From UBA2136 sp047635695 (GTDB lineage: Bacteria; Pseudomonadota; Alphaproteobacteria; UBA2136), in contig JBLILN010000001.1 of NCBI GenBank assembly GCA_047635695.1, forward strand, positions 148,252 to 212,251: a DNA stretch of 64,000 nt, given 5' to 3'. A program made the position numbers and the translations under genes. Shown here in pieces: positions 22,476 to 32,050 of this stretch. Each line of letters opens with the position of its first letter. Position 1 is the first letter of the stretch. The notes below the pieces were generated by a model. That model was not told where the DNA came from and made no database searches. It saw only the letters and a program-made list of their open reading frames with translations.

Positions 22476-23054
22476 ATGTTTCTTATTGTAGGGCTTGGAA
22501 ATCCAGGAACTAAATACGAAGAAACACGTCATAACATAGGCTTTAAGGCGGTGGACGAAATTGTCCGCCGCTTTTCTTTTTCAAGTTGGTCGGACAAGTT
22601 TTCGGGCGTTATATCAAAAGGCACGATCGACGGCCATAAAGTGGTTGTTCTAAAACCACAAACATTTATGAATTTAAGTGGTTTATCGGTCAAACTTGCG
22701 GCGCATTTTTTTAAAATTGAAACCAAAAATATTATTGTCATACATGACGAGCTTGATTTACCGCCTCTCAAGGTACGTATTAAAGTCGGCGGCGGTAATG
22801 GTGGCCATAATGGCCTCAAGTCTATCCAGCAAACCATGGGCACGGCTGATTTTATCCGTATACGCCTTGGCATCGGTCATCCAGGAGATAAAAACAAGGT
22901 CTCTGCCTATGTTCTCAATGCTTTTGCAAAAGCTGAAATAGTAGATTTTGACATTCTATGTGCACACCTGGCCGACAAAATACCGATGGTGATGGCAGGT
23001 GAAGGCACACGTGTGGTCAGTGATTTAGCACAGGTATTTGCCCCACAAAAATAA
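22476..23054 (+). CDS. pth: Peptidyl-tRNA hydrolase
   Basis: This 192-residue enzyme recycles tRNA from stalled peptidyl-tRNA. Motifs are LIVGLGNPGTKYEETRHNIG at the N-terminus with the catalytic His in TRHNIG, then PQTFMNLSG, IVIHDELDLP and GGNGGHNGLKS. The ATG at 22476 starts the family sequence exactly; a longer frame from 22251 only runs antiparallel to domain logic inside rplY and is rejected. It lies 13 bases after rplY in the same operon. Confidence 0.96.
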   Translation: MFLIVGLGNPGTKYEETRHNIGFKAVDEIVRRFSFSSWSDKFSGVISKGTIDGHKVVVLKPQTFMNLSGLSVKLAAHFFKIETKNIIVIHDELDLPPLKVRIKVGGGNGGHNGLKSIQQTMGTADFIRIRLGIGHPGDKNKVSAYVLNAFAKAEIVDFDILCAHLADKIPMVMAGEGTRVVSDLAQVFAPQK

Positions 23055-23137
23055 TTAACTTTTATTCCTATTGCTTGCTTTTTTCTCTTTTTATAGTCAT
23101 TCTTTTTTTAGAGTTTAATCAATAAGGGCCATCAGTC

Positions 23138-24970
23138 ATGCAAGATATCATAAGCGCTATATGCTTCGTTATGGTTTTAGGTGTATTGGCACAATGGGTT
23201 GCTTGGCGCGTTAAAATACCTGCAATCATCCTTCTTTTCTTTGTAGGTTTAACTGTCGGGCCTTTAACAGGTTACTTTCAACCGACCGAAATTTTTTCAG
23301 ATCTACTCAGGCCGTTTATTTCAATAGCTATTGCTATTATTCTTTTTGAAGGTGGTTTAAATCTTAAATTCCAAGAATTAAGAGAAACCAGAAAGGCCGT
23401 GCGCCGCATGGTCATGGGTGCACCCGTTTCATGGTTTTTTACCGCCATAGCCGCACATTATGTTGCAGGCCTATCTTGGGAAGTCTCTGTCTTGTTGGGG
23501 GGTATTATGGTTGTCACAGGGCCAACGGTTATTATGCCTTTATTGAAACAGGCACGCTTGAATATGCGTGTGGGTTCAGTATTGAAATGGGAAGGTATTG
23601 TCAATGACCCTATTGGTGCTTTATTTGCCGTATTAGCCTTTGAGTATTTTACCGTTTTTAAAGAGGCTGGTAGCACTTTTAGCCATGTGTCATTTTTCTT
23701 TGGTCATACTTTAATTGTGGTACTGGCTTCCTATGCCTTGGCAAAATTAATTGCCTGGGTTTTTGTACGCGGTTTTGTGCCCGAGTTTTTAAAAATCCCC
23801 GTTATTTTAAGCGCTGTTATTGCGTCGTATGTCATCGCCAACCAATTGCAAGAAGAGGCAGGGCTTGTGGCTGTCACTGTTTTGGGTGTGGCCTTGGGTA
23901 ACATGCGTTTGGCTTCTATTGAAGAGATTCGCCGTTTTAAGGAAGTGGTGACCCTCATGCTTGTGTCATCTGTCTTTATCCTTTTAGCCGCGACATTGAA
24001 AATGGATCAAATTCTTGGCCTTGATATAAGAAGTATCGCCTTTATTGTTGTTTTACTTATTGTCATTCGCCCTTTAATGGTGGCGATTGTTTCTATTGGG
24101 ACAGGTTTGACACTGAAAGAGAAAATTCTCATCGGTTGGATAGCGCCGCGTGGGGTTGTTTGTGTGGCTGTGGCAGGTATTTTTGCGCCAACGATGCTGG
24201 CTTACGGCTATGAAGACGCAACGCAATTGGTGCCTATATGTTTTGGTGTAGTCTTTGTGACGGTTGTTTTGCATGGCCTTTCTATTCGCTTTTTAGGCAA
24301 GCGTCTCGACTTAGTCGCAGAAAAAGAAAATGGTATTTTAATTGTGGGTGCTTCACCCATGGCACAGGACTTGGCGGAGGTTATTCAGTCACGTGATCTT
24401 CCTGTGATGATTGCTGATAACAACTGGCGACGCCTGCGTCCTATTCGTGTGGGTAATATCCCCACTTATTATGGTGAAACTTTAAGCGATGAAACAGAGC
24501 ATAATTTAGAATTTAACCAATTTTCATACTTACTGGCATTAACCGATAGCGTGGCCTATAACGCTTTGGTTTGTGCTAAGTATGTGCATGAATTTGGCCG
24601 TGATAACGTGGCCCAACTGGCACGTGAAAATGAAGACGAGAATGAGGGCGAAAATGACCCTGCAACTTATAGCCATACATTGCGTGGTAAAACGCTTGTG
24701 GGTGAGCAGATGTCGTTTGATAAGTTTAGTCAAAAATATGCCAAAGATTGGAAATTTGTGAGTTCACGCTTAAGCGACACCTTCACCTATCAGGACTATC
24801 TTAAACAAAAAGGTGAAAATTGCATTCCGCTGATGGCGATAACGTCATACGGTAAGGTTATTTTCCATACGACTGACAGTGACTATACACCGATGAGTGG
24901 CGATGTTTTAATTGCCTTTATTAAACTTGAAGTCGGCGGTGTCGAATCAAAGAGCGGTGTTTATTTATAA
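23138..24970 (+). CDS. CPA-family cation:proton antiporter with C-terminal RCK-like domain
   Basis: This 610-residue inner-membrane protein has about 12 membrane segments in the first 400 residues. WEGIVNDPIGALFAVLAFE (about residues 150-168) contains the Asn-Asp pair of CPA1-type Na+(K+)/H+ antiporters, and FEGGLNLKFQELR is also typical. From about residue 405 a soluble Rossmann-like domain starts with ILIVGASPMAQDLAEVI, resembling TrkA-N, followed by a TrkA-C-like end. It should export Na+ or K+ in exchange for protons under nucleotide or ligand control. The ion is not evident from sequence. It stands alone with its own start context. Confidence 0.9.
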   Translation: MQDIISAICFVMVLGVLAQWVAWRVKIPAIILLFFVGLTVGPLTGYFQPTEIFSDLLRPFISIAIAIILFEGGLNLKFQELRETRKAVRRMVMGAPVSWFFTAIAAHYVAGLSWEVSVLLGGIMVVTGPTVIMPLLKQARLNMRVGSVLKWEGIVNDPIGALFAVLAFEYFTVFKEAGSTFSHVSFFFGHTLIVVLASYALAKLIAWVFVRGFVPEFLKIPVILSAVIASYVIANQLQEEAGLVAVTVLGVALGNMRLASIEEIRRFKEVVTLMLVSSVFILLAATLKMDQILGLDIRSIAFIVVLLIVIRPLMVAIVSIGTGLTLKEKILIGWIAPRGVVCVAVAGIFAPTMLAYGYEDATQLVPICFGVVFVTVVLHGLSIRFLGKRLDLVAEKENGILIVGASPMAQDLAEVIQSRDLPVMIADNNWRRLRPIRVGNIPTYYGETLSDETEHNLEFNQFSYLLALTDSVAYNALVCAKYVHEFGRDNVAQLARENEDENEGENDPATYSHTLRGKTLVGEQMSFDKFSQKYAKDWKFVSSRLSDTFTYQDYLKQKGENCIPLMAITSYGKVIFHTTDSDYTPMSGDVLIAFIKLEVGGVESKSGVYL

Positions 24971-25011
24971 AAAAATCCCCTTTAAAAGGAGCTTTTAAGA
25001 ATACTAATGGT

Positions 25012-25398
25012 TTAATCAACGTTGCGGACAACCGTGCACTGGCTTAGGTCGTCTATGTTGATGATAAAGACATGACCACAGGTAGAAATGACGGTATGCG
25101 TAGGCGTGATGCTATAGCCTTCTTCTTGGCGACGCTCTACGGCTAATTTAAGCAACTGCACTGCTTGGGGGTCACTCTTGAGTGGCGCGGCATAGTCTTC
25201 TTCATCATGTAAGCTAAATACACCATAACCATTCTCGCTAAATTCTTCGAGGCACTCGTGCACTTCTTCACTAGAAGAGCTTTTGGATTGCTGCGCAAGC
25301 TCAACAAAGTGGCGGCATGTTTCAAGTAGTGACTCTAATAGATAGGCGCTGTCTGCAGTTTCTTCTAATGCTTCTTCAAAGTCTAAATTCTCATCCAT
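25012..25398 (-). CDS. Hypothetical acidic protein
   Basis: This 128-residue protein is not recognised. I chose the ATG at 25398, since GAG at about 8 bases upstream fits it better than the GTG at 25407. It is strongly acidic (DENLDFEEALEETADSAYLL, SSSEEVHECLEEF) and has no signal peptide or membrane segment. The C-terminal third (ITPTHTVISTCGHVFIINID) looks like two beta strands. It is single, convergent with the antiporter gene and divergent from gpmI. Confidence 0.6.
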   Translation of the reverse strand: MDENLDFEEALEETADSAYLLESLLETCRHFVELAQQSKSSSSEEVHECLEEFSENGYGVFSLHDEEDYAAPLKSDPQAVQLLKLAVERRQEEGYSITPTHTVISTCGHVFIINIDDLSQCTVVRNVD

Positions 25399-25557
25399 TT
25401 TTATCACTCTTTAAATTTGTTTGTTTTTATTCATTTGGCATATATTTATTATATGTTGCCTTTTAATTATAGAACAGCTTAAAAAGATAGCCATAAAATA
25501 ATCTGACACCACTTTTCTTCTTCGCTTTAAAGGCCATTTTTGTATATAGTCAATGAC

Positions 25558-27114
25558 ATGGAAAAAAATATTCAAAAACCTTTTAAAGGGCCAATGCTAT
25601 TATGCATTGTTGACGGCTTCGGCTTGCGTGAAGACGCATATGGAAATGCCGTTAAAATGGCAAAAACACCCACATTAGACCAATTGCTGAATGTGCACCC
25701 GCATAGTGCTTTATTGACACACGGCGAAGTTGTCGGTTTACCCAGTGGACAAATGGGCAATAGTGAAGTGGGGCATATGACCATTGGCAGTGGCCGCACC
25801 ATATTACAAAGCCTCGACCTGATTCAGCAAGAGCTGAAAACAGACATGTCACAAAATACGGTTTGGCAAAAGGCCTTAAAGACGACTGAAAAATCTGATA
25901 AAATTCACCTTATCGGTATGTTGAGTGATGGCGGTGTCCATAGTCATAGTGACCATCTTTTGGCTCTGTGCGAAAAACTACAAGTGCTTGGTAAACCTAT
26001 TTTAATTCATGTTATTCTCGATGGTCGTGATACAAAACCAAAGGCAGGCTTGACGCAGTTAAAAGCATTTATTCATAAAATTAAACATCTCAACAATGTT
26101 CATATTGCCGACGTTTGTGGCCGTTTTTATGCAATGGACCGTGACAATAATTGGGACAGAATTTCAAGTGCCTATAACCTTTATACCAAATCACAAGCAA
26201 CAACAACGCCTGTGCTTGATGTGATGGAGGCGCAATATAACAAAGGTAATACAGACGAGTTTATCGACGCAACGGCTTTTGAGCTACCTGGTGGTTTAAC
26301 GTCGACTGTTGAAAATAACGACAGCTTGTTCTTCTTTAATTTTAGAGCCGACCGTATGCGCCAAATTGTCCGTACATTTATAGATACTGATTTGAAGGTT
26401 GAAGGCTTAAAGCGTTCTGAAAAATTAAATGTGCATGTTATTTGCATCACAGAATATGACCAGACGTTTAACAACCGCGTTATTACGCTCTTTCCACCAA
26501 CTTTGCCTCAACATACCATCGGTGAGGTTGTCGCAAGCTTGGGCGGTAAGCAACTGCGTATCGCTGAAAGCGAAAAATATGCCCATGTGACGTTTTTCTT
26601 GAATGGTGGCATCGAAAAACCCTTTGTCGGCGAAACACGTATTGTTATCCCATCGCCCAAAGTTAAAACCTATGATATGGTACCTAAAATGTCCTTGCCA
26701 CAAGTGAAGGACGCACTGTTAGACGCGATAGAAAATGGCGATTTTGATTTAATCGTGCTGAATATAGCCAATGGTGACCAAGTTGGTCATAGTGGCAGCC
26801 TTGTAGCGTCGATAGAAGCTGTTGAGTATATCGACCAGTGTTTGGGCGAAATAACCGAGACTTTAAAAACGGCAGACGGTGAAATGGTGTTAATTGCAGA
26901 CCATGGTAATTGCGAGGAAATGTTAGATGCAAACGGCGGCATTTGTACATCGCACACATTAAACCCCGTGCCATTTTTATATGTCGGGCGTACAGGTTTT
27001 AAAGCACAAAACGGTAGCTTGAAAGACGTCGCACCGACGATATTAAATTTAATGAATATAAAAGTACCTGCCTTAATGACAGGGAAAAATTTACTGATGA
27101 GGAAAGATGTTTAG
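25558..27114 (+). CDS. gpmI: 2,3-bisphosphoglycerate-independent phosphoglycerate mutase
   Basis: This enzyme of 518 residues interconverts 3- and 2-phosphoglycerate in glycolysis with two Mn ions. The first metal site is CIVDGFGLRED, the phosphoserine motif is QMGNSEVGHMTIGSG, and HSHSDHLLAL, FNFRADRMRQ and VLIADHGNCEEM are further family motifs. I start at the ATG at 25558; a TTG at 25540 adds six residues without support. The stop overlaps the start of the EnvC-like gene by 8 bases, giving the usual alphaproteobacterial unit gpmI - envC - ctpA - deacetylase - rppH. Confidence 0.96.
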   Translation: MEKNIQKPFKGPMLLCIVDGFGLREDAYGNAVKMAKTPTLDQLLNVHPHSALLTHGEVVGLPSGQMGNSEVGHMTIGSGRTILQSLDLIQQELKTDMSQNTVWQKALKTTEKSDKIHLIGMLSDGGVHSHSDHLLALCEKLQVLGKPILIHVILDGRDTKPKAGLTQLKAFIHKIKHLNNVHIADVCGRFYAMDRDNNWDRISSAYNLYTKSQATTTPVLDVMEAQYNKGNTDEFIDATAFELPGGLTSTVENNDSLFFFNFRADRMRQIVRTFIDTDLKVEGLKRSEKLNVHVICITEYDQTFNNRVITLFPPTLPQHTIGEVVASLGGKQLRIAESEKYAHVTFFLNGGIEKPFVGETRIVIPSPKVKTYDMVPKMSLPQVKDALLDAIENGDFDLIVLNIANGDQVGHSGSLVASIEAVEYIDQCLGEITETLKTADGEMVLIADHGNCEEMLDANGGICTSHTLNPVPFLYVGRTGFKAQNGSLKDVAPTILNLMNIKVPALMTGKNLLMRKDV

Positions 27115-28219
27115 TTTGATACGCTTTTTAAAAACAACCGCTTTTATAATGTTAATAGCGATAACACCTGTTGACGCAGCAGACTATACAGGACTTTCAG
27201 CGCAAGAGAAAGCCACGGCTATAAGTGCTGAAAAGCTTGCAGAACAGCAGGAAGCTTCACGTTTAAAACGTGTCAAAGTGCGCGAAAACAAAGCGAAAAA
27301 CCTACAAAAGAAAATTACAAAAATTGATCAGAAGATTTTATTGATCAACGATGATATGAATATTTTAAAAGGCGAGATGGAACTGCTTGATGAAAAAGAA
27401 GCCGCCGCACGCAAACGCCTTAGCCAAAAACTGGACACCTTTAACGAAACGGCTATTACCATTGCAAGGCTTGAACGTATGCCCATAGAAGCCATGGCAG
27501 CGGCATCTTCTATGCGTGCGGCACATAGCCGTAAAGGTATTGTAGAAGGTGGGCGTAAGTCACTTAGCGGGCAAATTTCTAAAAACCGTGCCGATATTTA
27601 CGAATTACAAGACATACGCACCGAACGCAGTGAAAAGGTGAAACAAACAGAAGTTTTACAAAATAAAAGATTGAATGAGAAAAAACAGCTGGAAAGCTTG
27701 TTTGAAAAACAAATTAAATACTTAGCGGCTGACGATGCTGAAAAAGCAACCTTGCTTAAAAAAGCGCATGCCATGAAACAAAAAAAGACGCTTAATGAAT
27801 TGTTGCTGAGCTACAAAAAAACAGATGCCTATCTGCCGCAATCACAAGCCAGTTTAAAAGTTTTTCCTGTGCAGGGTAAAATTGTCAGAGGCTACAATGA
27901 GGCGGATAAAAATGGCGTTAAGTCGCACGGTGTGACCATTACCAGTACGGCAAGTGAGCCAGTGACAGCTGTGAAGGACGGTCGTGTTATCTACAGCGAC
28001 CGTTTTCGTGAATATGGCTACATTGTTATTTTAGAACATGCTGATGGCAGTAACTCGCTTTACAGTGGTATGGGTAAAAGTGATAAAAAATTGGGTAACT
28101 TTATTTACGCAGGCAAAAAAATTGGCCTTATGCCTAATAACAGTAAACCACAACTTTACCTTGAAATACGTCAAAACGGTAAAACCGTCAATCCGTCAAA
28201 ATATCTCATGGAAAGCTGA
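27107..28219 (+). CDS. envC: EnvC-like murein hydrolase activator (degenerate LytM domain)
   Basis: This 370-residue protein has a signal peptide (cleavage after VDAA), a long coiled coil (about residues 40-230) and a C-terminal LytM/M23 domain. EnvC activates amidases at the division septum. The metal-binding pattern is degraded: the first site reads SHGVTI without the usual Asp, and the later HxH is replaced by LYLEI, so the domain cannot be an active zinc peptidase, as expected of an activator. It overlaps gpmI by 8 bases. The FtsEX-type regulator and the target amidase are not next to it. Confidence 0.88.
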   Translation: MFSLIRFLKTTAFIMLIAITPVDAADYTGLSAQEKATAISAEKLAEQQEASRLKRVKVRENKAKNLQKKITKIDQKILLINDDMNILKGEMELLDEKEAAARKRLSQKLDTFNETAITIARLERMPIEAMAAASSMRAAHSRKGIVEGGRKSLSGQISKNRADIYELQDIRTERSEKVKQTEVLQNKRLNEKKQLESLFEKQIKYLAADDAEKATLLKKAHAMKQKKTLNELLLSYKKTDAYLPQSQASLKVFPVQGKIVRGYNEADKNGVKSHGVTITSTASEPVTAVKDGRVIYSDRFREYGYIVILEHADGSNSLYSGMGKSDKKLGNFIYAGKKIGLMPNNSKPQLYLEIRQNGKTVNPSKYLMES

Positions 28220-28330
28220 AATAAACATCTAAACATAAAAGAATTCCCTATTTTGGCCTTTGTCTTGCATATGAATTAATGTAGAATACATAATTCTTCA
28301 AAAGTTATAAAAACTAATAAAAGAAACGAA

Positions 28331-29668
28331 ATGATACCGATGAAAAAAACACTTATTTCTTTATCTCTCGCCCTTACGGCAATGGTTACAATTTTCTCTA
28401 GTAACGCTTTAGCACTTAGTGAGGAAGCTTATGAAAAATTAGACATTCTAGCCAATGTATTTGAGCGTATTAAATCAAGCTATGTGACAGATGTAACTGA
28501 CACAGAAGTTCTAGAATCGGCTATTAACGGTATGCTTGTTTCTCTCGACCCACATTCATCCTACATGGCCAAAGACGGCTACAAAGACATGCGTGAGCAA
28601 ACAAGCGGTGAATTTGGTGGCCTTGGTATTGAAGTAACGATGGAACGTGGTGTGGTGAAAGTTGTTTCTCCTATTGATGATACACCTGCTGCTGAAGCTG
28701 GCCTTGAGCCTGGTGATTTTATTATTAAAATTGACGGCGAAGATGTCCAAGGACAATCTTTGGGTGAAGCTGTTGATAAAATGCGCGGTAAAGTCGGTAC
28801 AAAAATTGTGATTAAAGTTTACCGTGAAAGCGAAAAGAAGGCATTTGATGTCACTATTGTGCGTGCAAAAATTAAAGTAACGCCTGTTAAATCGCATCTC
28901 GAAGATGATGGTGTGGGTTACCTGCGTATCACAACGTTTAATGCCAAAGTAGACTCTGATGTTGAAAAGGCGATTAAAGACATGGTTAAAGCAAATGATG
29001 GTGAGCCACTGCGTGGCCTTGTTCTTGACTTGCGTAACAACCCAGGTGGTCTTTTAACACAAGCGGTTGCGGCGTCTGACGCCTTTTTAGAAAAAGGCCA
29101 AATTGTTTCAACAAAAGGCCGTGTTTCAAGCCAAAACCAAGAATTTAACGCAAGCAGCGGTGACCTTATTAACGGCAAACCTATTGTTGTACTGATTAAT
29201 AAAGGTAGTGCTTCAGCTTCTGAAATTGTTGCGGGTGCCTTGCAGGACCACAAACGTGCAGTAATTATTGGAACAACAAGCTTTGGTAAAGGGAGCGTGC
29301 AAACAGTTATGCCATTACCAGGTGGCAATGGTATGCGCTTAACCACAGCCCTTTATTACACACCTTCAGGGCGTTCTATCCAAGCGGAAGGCATTAAGCC
29401 TGACGTTGTTGTGAAGCCAGCGAAGGTCGAAGAATTTGACGCTGGAGACGAAAGTTTTGGTGAAGCGGCACTTAAAGGACATATCGAACTACCAGACGAT
29501 ATTGACGATAAGAGCAAGGACGCTAAAAAAGACCGTGAAAAACGTGTCAGCGCTAAACAAAAAGAAGTAGATGAGAAAAAGCTTGAGCGTCGTAAGAATG
29601 ACTTCCAACTGCAACGTGCCATTGGTATGGTGAAAGCGTTGAGTATTTGGTCAGAAGCGAAAAAATAG
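28331..29668 (+). CDS. ctpA: C-terminal processing peptidase, S41 family
   Basis: This 445-residue periplasmic protease has a signal peptide (NALA-LS), an N-terminal helical part, a PDZ domain (about residues 95-170, GGLGIEVTMERGVVKVVSPI) and an S41 core. The catalytic Ser is in NKGSASASEIVAG and the Lys in SFGKGSVQTV. It trims protein C-termini and takes part in peptidoglycan hydrolase turnover in other species. A second ATG at 28340 is an equally good start, since neither has a strong ribosome binding site. The next gene follows after 5 bases. Confidence 0.93.
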   Translation: MIPMKKTLISLSLALTAMVTIFSSNALALSEEAYEKLDILANVFERIKSSYVTDVTDTEVLESAINGMLVSLDPHSSYMAKDGYKDMREQTSGEFGGLGIEVTMERGVVKVVSPIDDTPAAEAGLEPGDFIIKIDGEDVQGQSLGEAVDKMRGKVGTKIVIKVYRESEKKAFDVTIVRAKIKVTPVKSHLEDDGVGYLRITTFNAKVDSDVEKAIKDMVKANDGEPLRGLVLDLRNNPGGLLTQAVAASDAFLEKGQIVSTKGRVSSQNQEFNASSGDLINGKPIVVLINKGSASASEIVAGALQDHKRAVIIGTTSFGKGSVQTVMPLPGGNGMRLTTALYYTPSGRSIQAEGIKPDVVVKPAKVEEFDAGDESFGEAALKGHIELPDDIDDKSKDAKKDREKRVSAKQKEVDEKKLERRKNDFQLQRAIGMVKALSIWSEAKK

Positions 29669-29673
29669 TTTAA

Positions 29674-30660
29674 GTGAAATCCTTTAAACCTTACATACTC
29701 GCCATAGCCGCCACATTGTTGGCGGCTGGCTCTTATTGTATTGCATGGGTGAATATGCAAGACCTTAAAGACTTGCGCGCGTTACCTATTGCTGAAACGG
29801 TCGTTGTTTCTGGTATTTACGCGTCAGCCCCTGTGGTTGTGGATGAAGTGCCTGTTACTTTAGCCATGAGCCAAAGAGAGGTGAGTGCCACGATTGAAGC
29901 TGTAGGCTTACTCACATCGACGCCTGCGCAAAAACACTGGCAAAAAAATAGTAAAGCCGAAGCACTAAAGCCAGGTAAAAGTTATATCGCTATTGTTATT
30001 GATGACGTTGGCGTTGTGGCGGACCGTTCTAAACGCTCGATTGAAGAGCTGCCCAAAGAAGTGACTTTGTCATTTTTACCTTACGGTGATGCTACAGCTG
30101 AGCTTGCAAAGCAAGCTTATGACTTAGGGCATGAAGTGATGATCCACCTACCAATGCAGCCAAAGCTGAGCGCTGACGGTTATGTTGTCGACCCGGGTGA
30201 GGGCGCGCTTTACACAAATTTAGAAATATCTGAAATTGCACCGTTGACGGCGCTGAATTTTAAAGGCCTTTCTTCTATCGCTGTGGGTGTCAACAATCAC
30301 ATGGGTTCAAAGTTTACTGAGTGGGCTGCGGGCTTAAGTGAAGTGTTTAAAGTGGTGGAAAAACATGAGTTGATGTTTTTAGACAGTGTGACAACCGCGA
30401 ACAGTGCGGCTGAAAGTACGGTGCGTCAATACGACATACCTTTCTTAAAACGCAACGTTTTTCTTGACCACGTCATTGAAACAGATAAAATTCTACAGGC
30501 ACTACACAAAACAGAACGTGTGGCAAAGTCTACGGGTTATGCCATTGCCATTGGCCACCCACATGACGAAACGACAGAGGCTATTAAGCTCTGGGCTAAA
30601 GGTTTAGAGGCAAAAAATATACAGCTGGTACCTATTACTGCGCTGATAAAAGGGAAATAA
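29674..30660 (+). CDS. Divergent polysaccharide deacetylase family protein (DUF610)
   Basis: This 328-residue protein begins with GTG and has one N-terminal membrane anchor (ILAIAATLLAAGSYCIAW), a linker, then a NodB-like fold from about residue 105: IAIVIDDVGVVADRSKRSIE, VTLSFLPYG, HEVMIHLPMQPK and GVNNHMGSKFTE. The two Asp residues of IDDVG fit the metal site of this divergent family. The substrate is unknown. The position between ctpA and rppH is conserved in alphaproteobacteria. It starts 5 bases after ctpA and ends 2 bases before rppH. Confidence 0.9.
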   Translation: MKSFKPYILAIAATLLAAGSYCIAWVNMQDLKDLRALPIAETVVVSGIYASAPVVVDEVPVTLAMSQREVSATIEAVGLLTSTPAQKHWQKNSKAEALKPGKSYIAIVIDDVGVVADRSKRSIEELPKEVTLSFLPYGDATAELAKQAYDLGHEVMIHLPMQPKLSADGYVVDPGEGALYTNLEISEIAPLTALNFKGLSSIAVGVNNHMGSKFTEWAAGLSEVFKVVEKHELMFLDSVTTANSAAESTVRQYDIPFLKRNVFLDHVIETDKILQALHKTERVAKSTGYAIAIGHPHDETTEAIKLWAKGLEAKNIQLVPITALIKGK

Positions 30661-30662
30661 AC

Positions 30663-31169
30663 ATGAGTGAACAAGAAAAAACAATCGAAGATTACCTAGA
30701 AGATGATACTTACCGACAAGGTGTTGGTATTATTTTGTATAAAGGTGGTAAAGTGTTTATTGCTAAACGCAGCGACGTAAAAGATGCTTGGCAGTTCCCT
30801 CAAGGTGGTACAGAAGAGGGTGAAGATCTTTTAGACGCCGCCAGACGTGAACTGTTTGAAGAAACGGCTCTGGTAAAAGAACAAATGGAACTGATGGCTG
30901 TTTGCCCTTTATGGATGGCATATACATTGCCTAAAAAGATGCAAAAAGACGGTTTTAAAGGACAGGTTCAAAAATGGTTCCTTTTTGAATTTAAAGAAGA
31001 CGATGCTGTTATTGACTTATCAAAGGCGCAAGATAAAGAATTTAGTGATTGGCGTTGGGAAGATAAAGACGTTGTGATTGAACAAGTGGCTGACTTTAGA
31101 AAGTCTGTTTACACAGAAGTACTTAAAATATTTGCAAGCCGTATCGATAAATCAGCAGAGCCTGCCTAA
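30663..31169 (+). CDS. rppH: RNA pyrophosphohydrolase (NUDIX)
   Basis: This 168-residue NUDIX enzyme removes pyrophosphate from 5'-triphosphate RNA and so starts mRNA decay. The NUDIX box is GGTEEGEDLLDAARRELFEE, preceded by the family's DAWQFPQ. The N-terminus has YRQGVGIILYKGGKVFIAKR. Length and position after the deacetylase are as usual in alphaproteobacteria. It is the last gene of its operon and ends in a strong bidirectional terminator. Confidence 0.94.
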   Translation: MSEQEKTIEDYLEDDTYRQGVGIILYKGGKVFIAKRSDVKDAWQFPQGGTEEGEDLLDAARRELFEETALVKEQMELMAVCPLWMAYTLPKKMQKDGFKGQVQKWFLFEFKEDDAVIDLSKAQDKEFSDWRWEDKDVVIEQVADFRKSVYTEVLKIFASRIDKSAEPA

Positions 31170-31180
31170 AGTTTTGATAT

Positions 31181-31216
31181 AAAAAAAAGACCACCTATTG
31201 GGTGGTCTTTTTTTTG
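31181..31216. terminator. Bidirectional terminator between rppH and the SemiSWEET gene
   Basis: AAAAAAAAGACCACC (31181-31195) pairs perfectly with GGTGGTCTTTTTTTT (31201-31215). A-run and T-run make it usable from both strands. Confidence 0.9.
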
Positions 31217-31223
31217 TCGATAG

Positions 31224-31541
31224 CTATTTTTTAATCAAGGCCCATTTGGGCCCGTTGTAGCGCAAGGTATAAAATAGTATGGTCGCTGCAAGCGCAAGCG
31301 TAATGCTATTCCACATCACCATCACCCATTGGTTAATGGCAAAAGCATAGACTATCCATAATGAAATACCGAAAATAAAGACGATGTACATCAGCAACGA
31401 TATACCCATGGTAGCGGATTTTTTGTCGGCTGTGCGTATGATTTTTAAAACCTGCAAGGCAAAGCCAACGGTGGTTAGAAAACCTGCCGCTAAGCCAAGT
31501 ATGTTAAGGTTGTTTTGCGCAAGTTCAATGATGAATTGCAT
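31224..31541 (-). CDS. SemiSWEET/MtN3-type sugar transporter
   Basis: This 105-residue protein has three membrane segments, the half-size unit of SWEET sugar carriers, which works as a dimer. The first helix reads GLAAGFLTTVGFALQVLK, matching the family pattern with the usual Pro-Gln turned into Leu-Gln, then a 'TADKKSATMGISLLMY' loop, and MVMWNSITLALA contains the binding-site Trp-Asn. AGGAG lies 7 bases before the ATG. The lost proline of the PQ motif is a small oddity. The substrate is unknown. Confidence 0.85.
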   Translation of the reverse strand: MQFIIELAQNNLNILGLAAGFLTTVGFALQVLKIIRTADKKSATMGISLLMYIVFIFGISLWIVYAFAINQWVMVMWNSITLALAATILFYTLRYNGPKWALIKK

Positions 31542-31657
31542 AGAATTCTCCTAAAAGAGATGTATGTAAAAGAAAGAGGTGTTGCGTATTTATAAGTAAA
31601 GGTATGAAGCTTTATAGCTTTAATTTCAAGCTTTTTGTTTCATTTTTTTCATTTGTA

Positions 31658-32050
31658 TTATTTTGATGGGTGCTGGGTATGCAAGCCTGGGCTTTGGCTT
31701 TGCCTGCCGAAAAAAACACGGTTTCTAAATGAAGGGTGTGGGCATTTTTTGCTAAATAAGAAAATAGGGGCACTTTTGTATTGGTAAAACTTTGTACTGC
31801 ACAAAAATAAAATAGGTTGGCAGTCGTCTTCATATGCCTTTATACGCTGACATTGACCGTTATGATCTCTTTCGAACATCGTATAAAATTTTGTTTCATC
31901 GTCAAAATATGTTTTGTAGGTTTCTGAAATTTCACATTTATCAAGTTTATGTTTTATTTGATTGTCGGGGCCAAAGGCATGGATGGTGACATCGGCCATG
32001 GCCGAGGACGTGGATAATAACAGCAGGATAAAGGTGAAAATACGTAACAT
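31658..32050 (-). CDS. Hypothetical secreted protein, downstream of icd
   Basis: This 130-residue protein has a signal peptide (cleavage after SSAMA) and a mature part with several Cys (DKCEIS, GQCQRI, DDCQPILFLC). I do not recognise it. Its start overlaps the previous gene's stop by one base (TAATG), which suggests translational coupling. The C-terminal 40 residues are basic and poorly structured (KKCPHPSFRNRVFFG), so the reading frame may have shifted near its end. Confidence 0.55.
   Translation of the reverse strand: MLRIFTFILLLLSTSSAMADVTIHAFGPDNQIKHKLDKCEISETYKTYFDDETKFYTMFERDHNGQCQRIKAYEDDCQPILFLCSTKFYQYKSAPIFLFSKKCPHPSFRNRVFFGRQSQSPGLHTQHPSK

Noticed and set aside
22251..23054. Longer start for peptidyl-tRNA hydrolase
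   Set aside because: The extra 75 residues are a second frame of rplY; the family N-terminus begins exactly at the ATG at 22476.
28918..29346. 142-codon minus-strand ORF inside ctpA
   Set aside because: It is antisense to the S41 catalytic core and has no family features.
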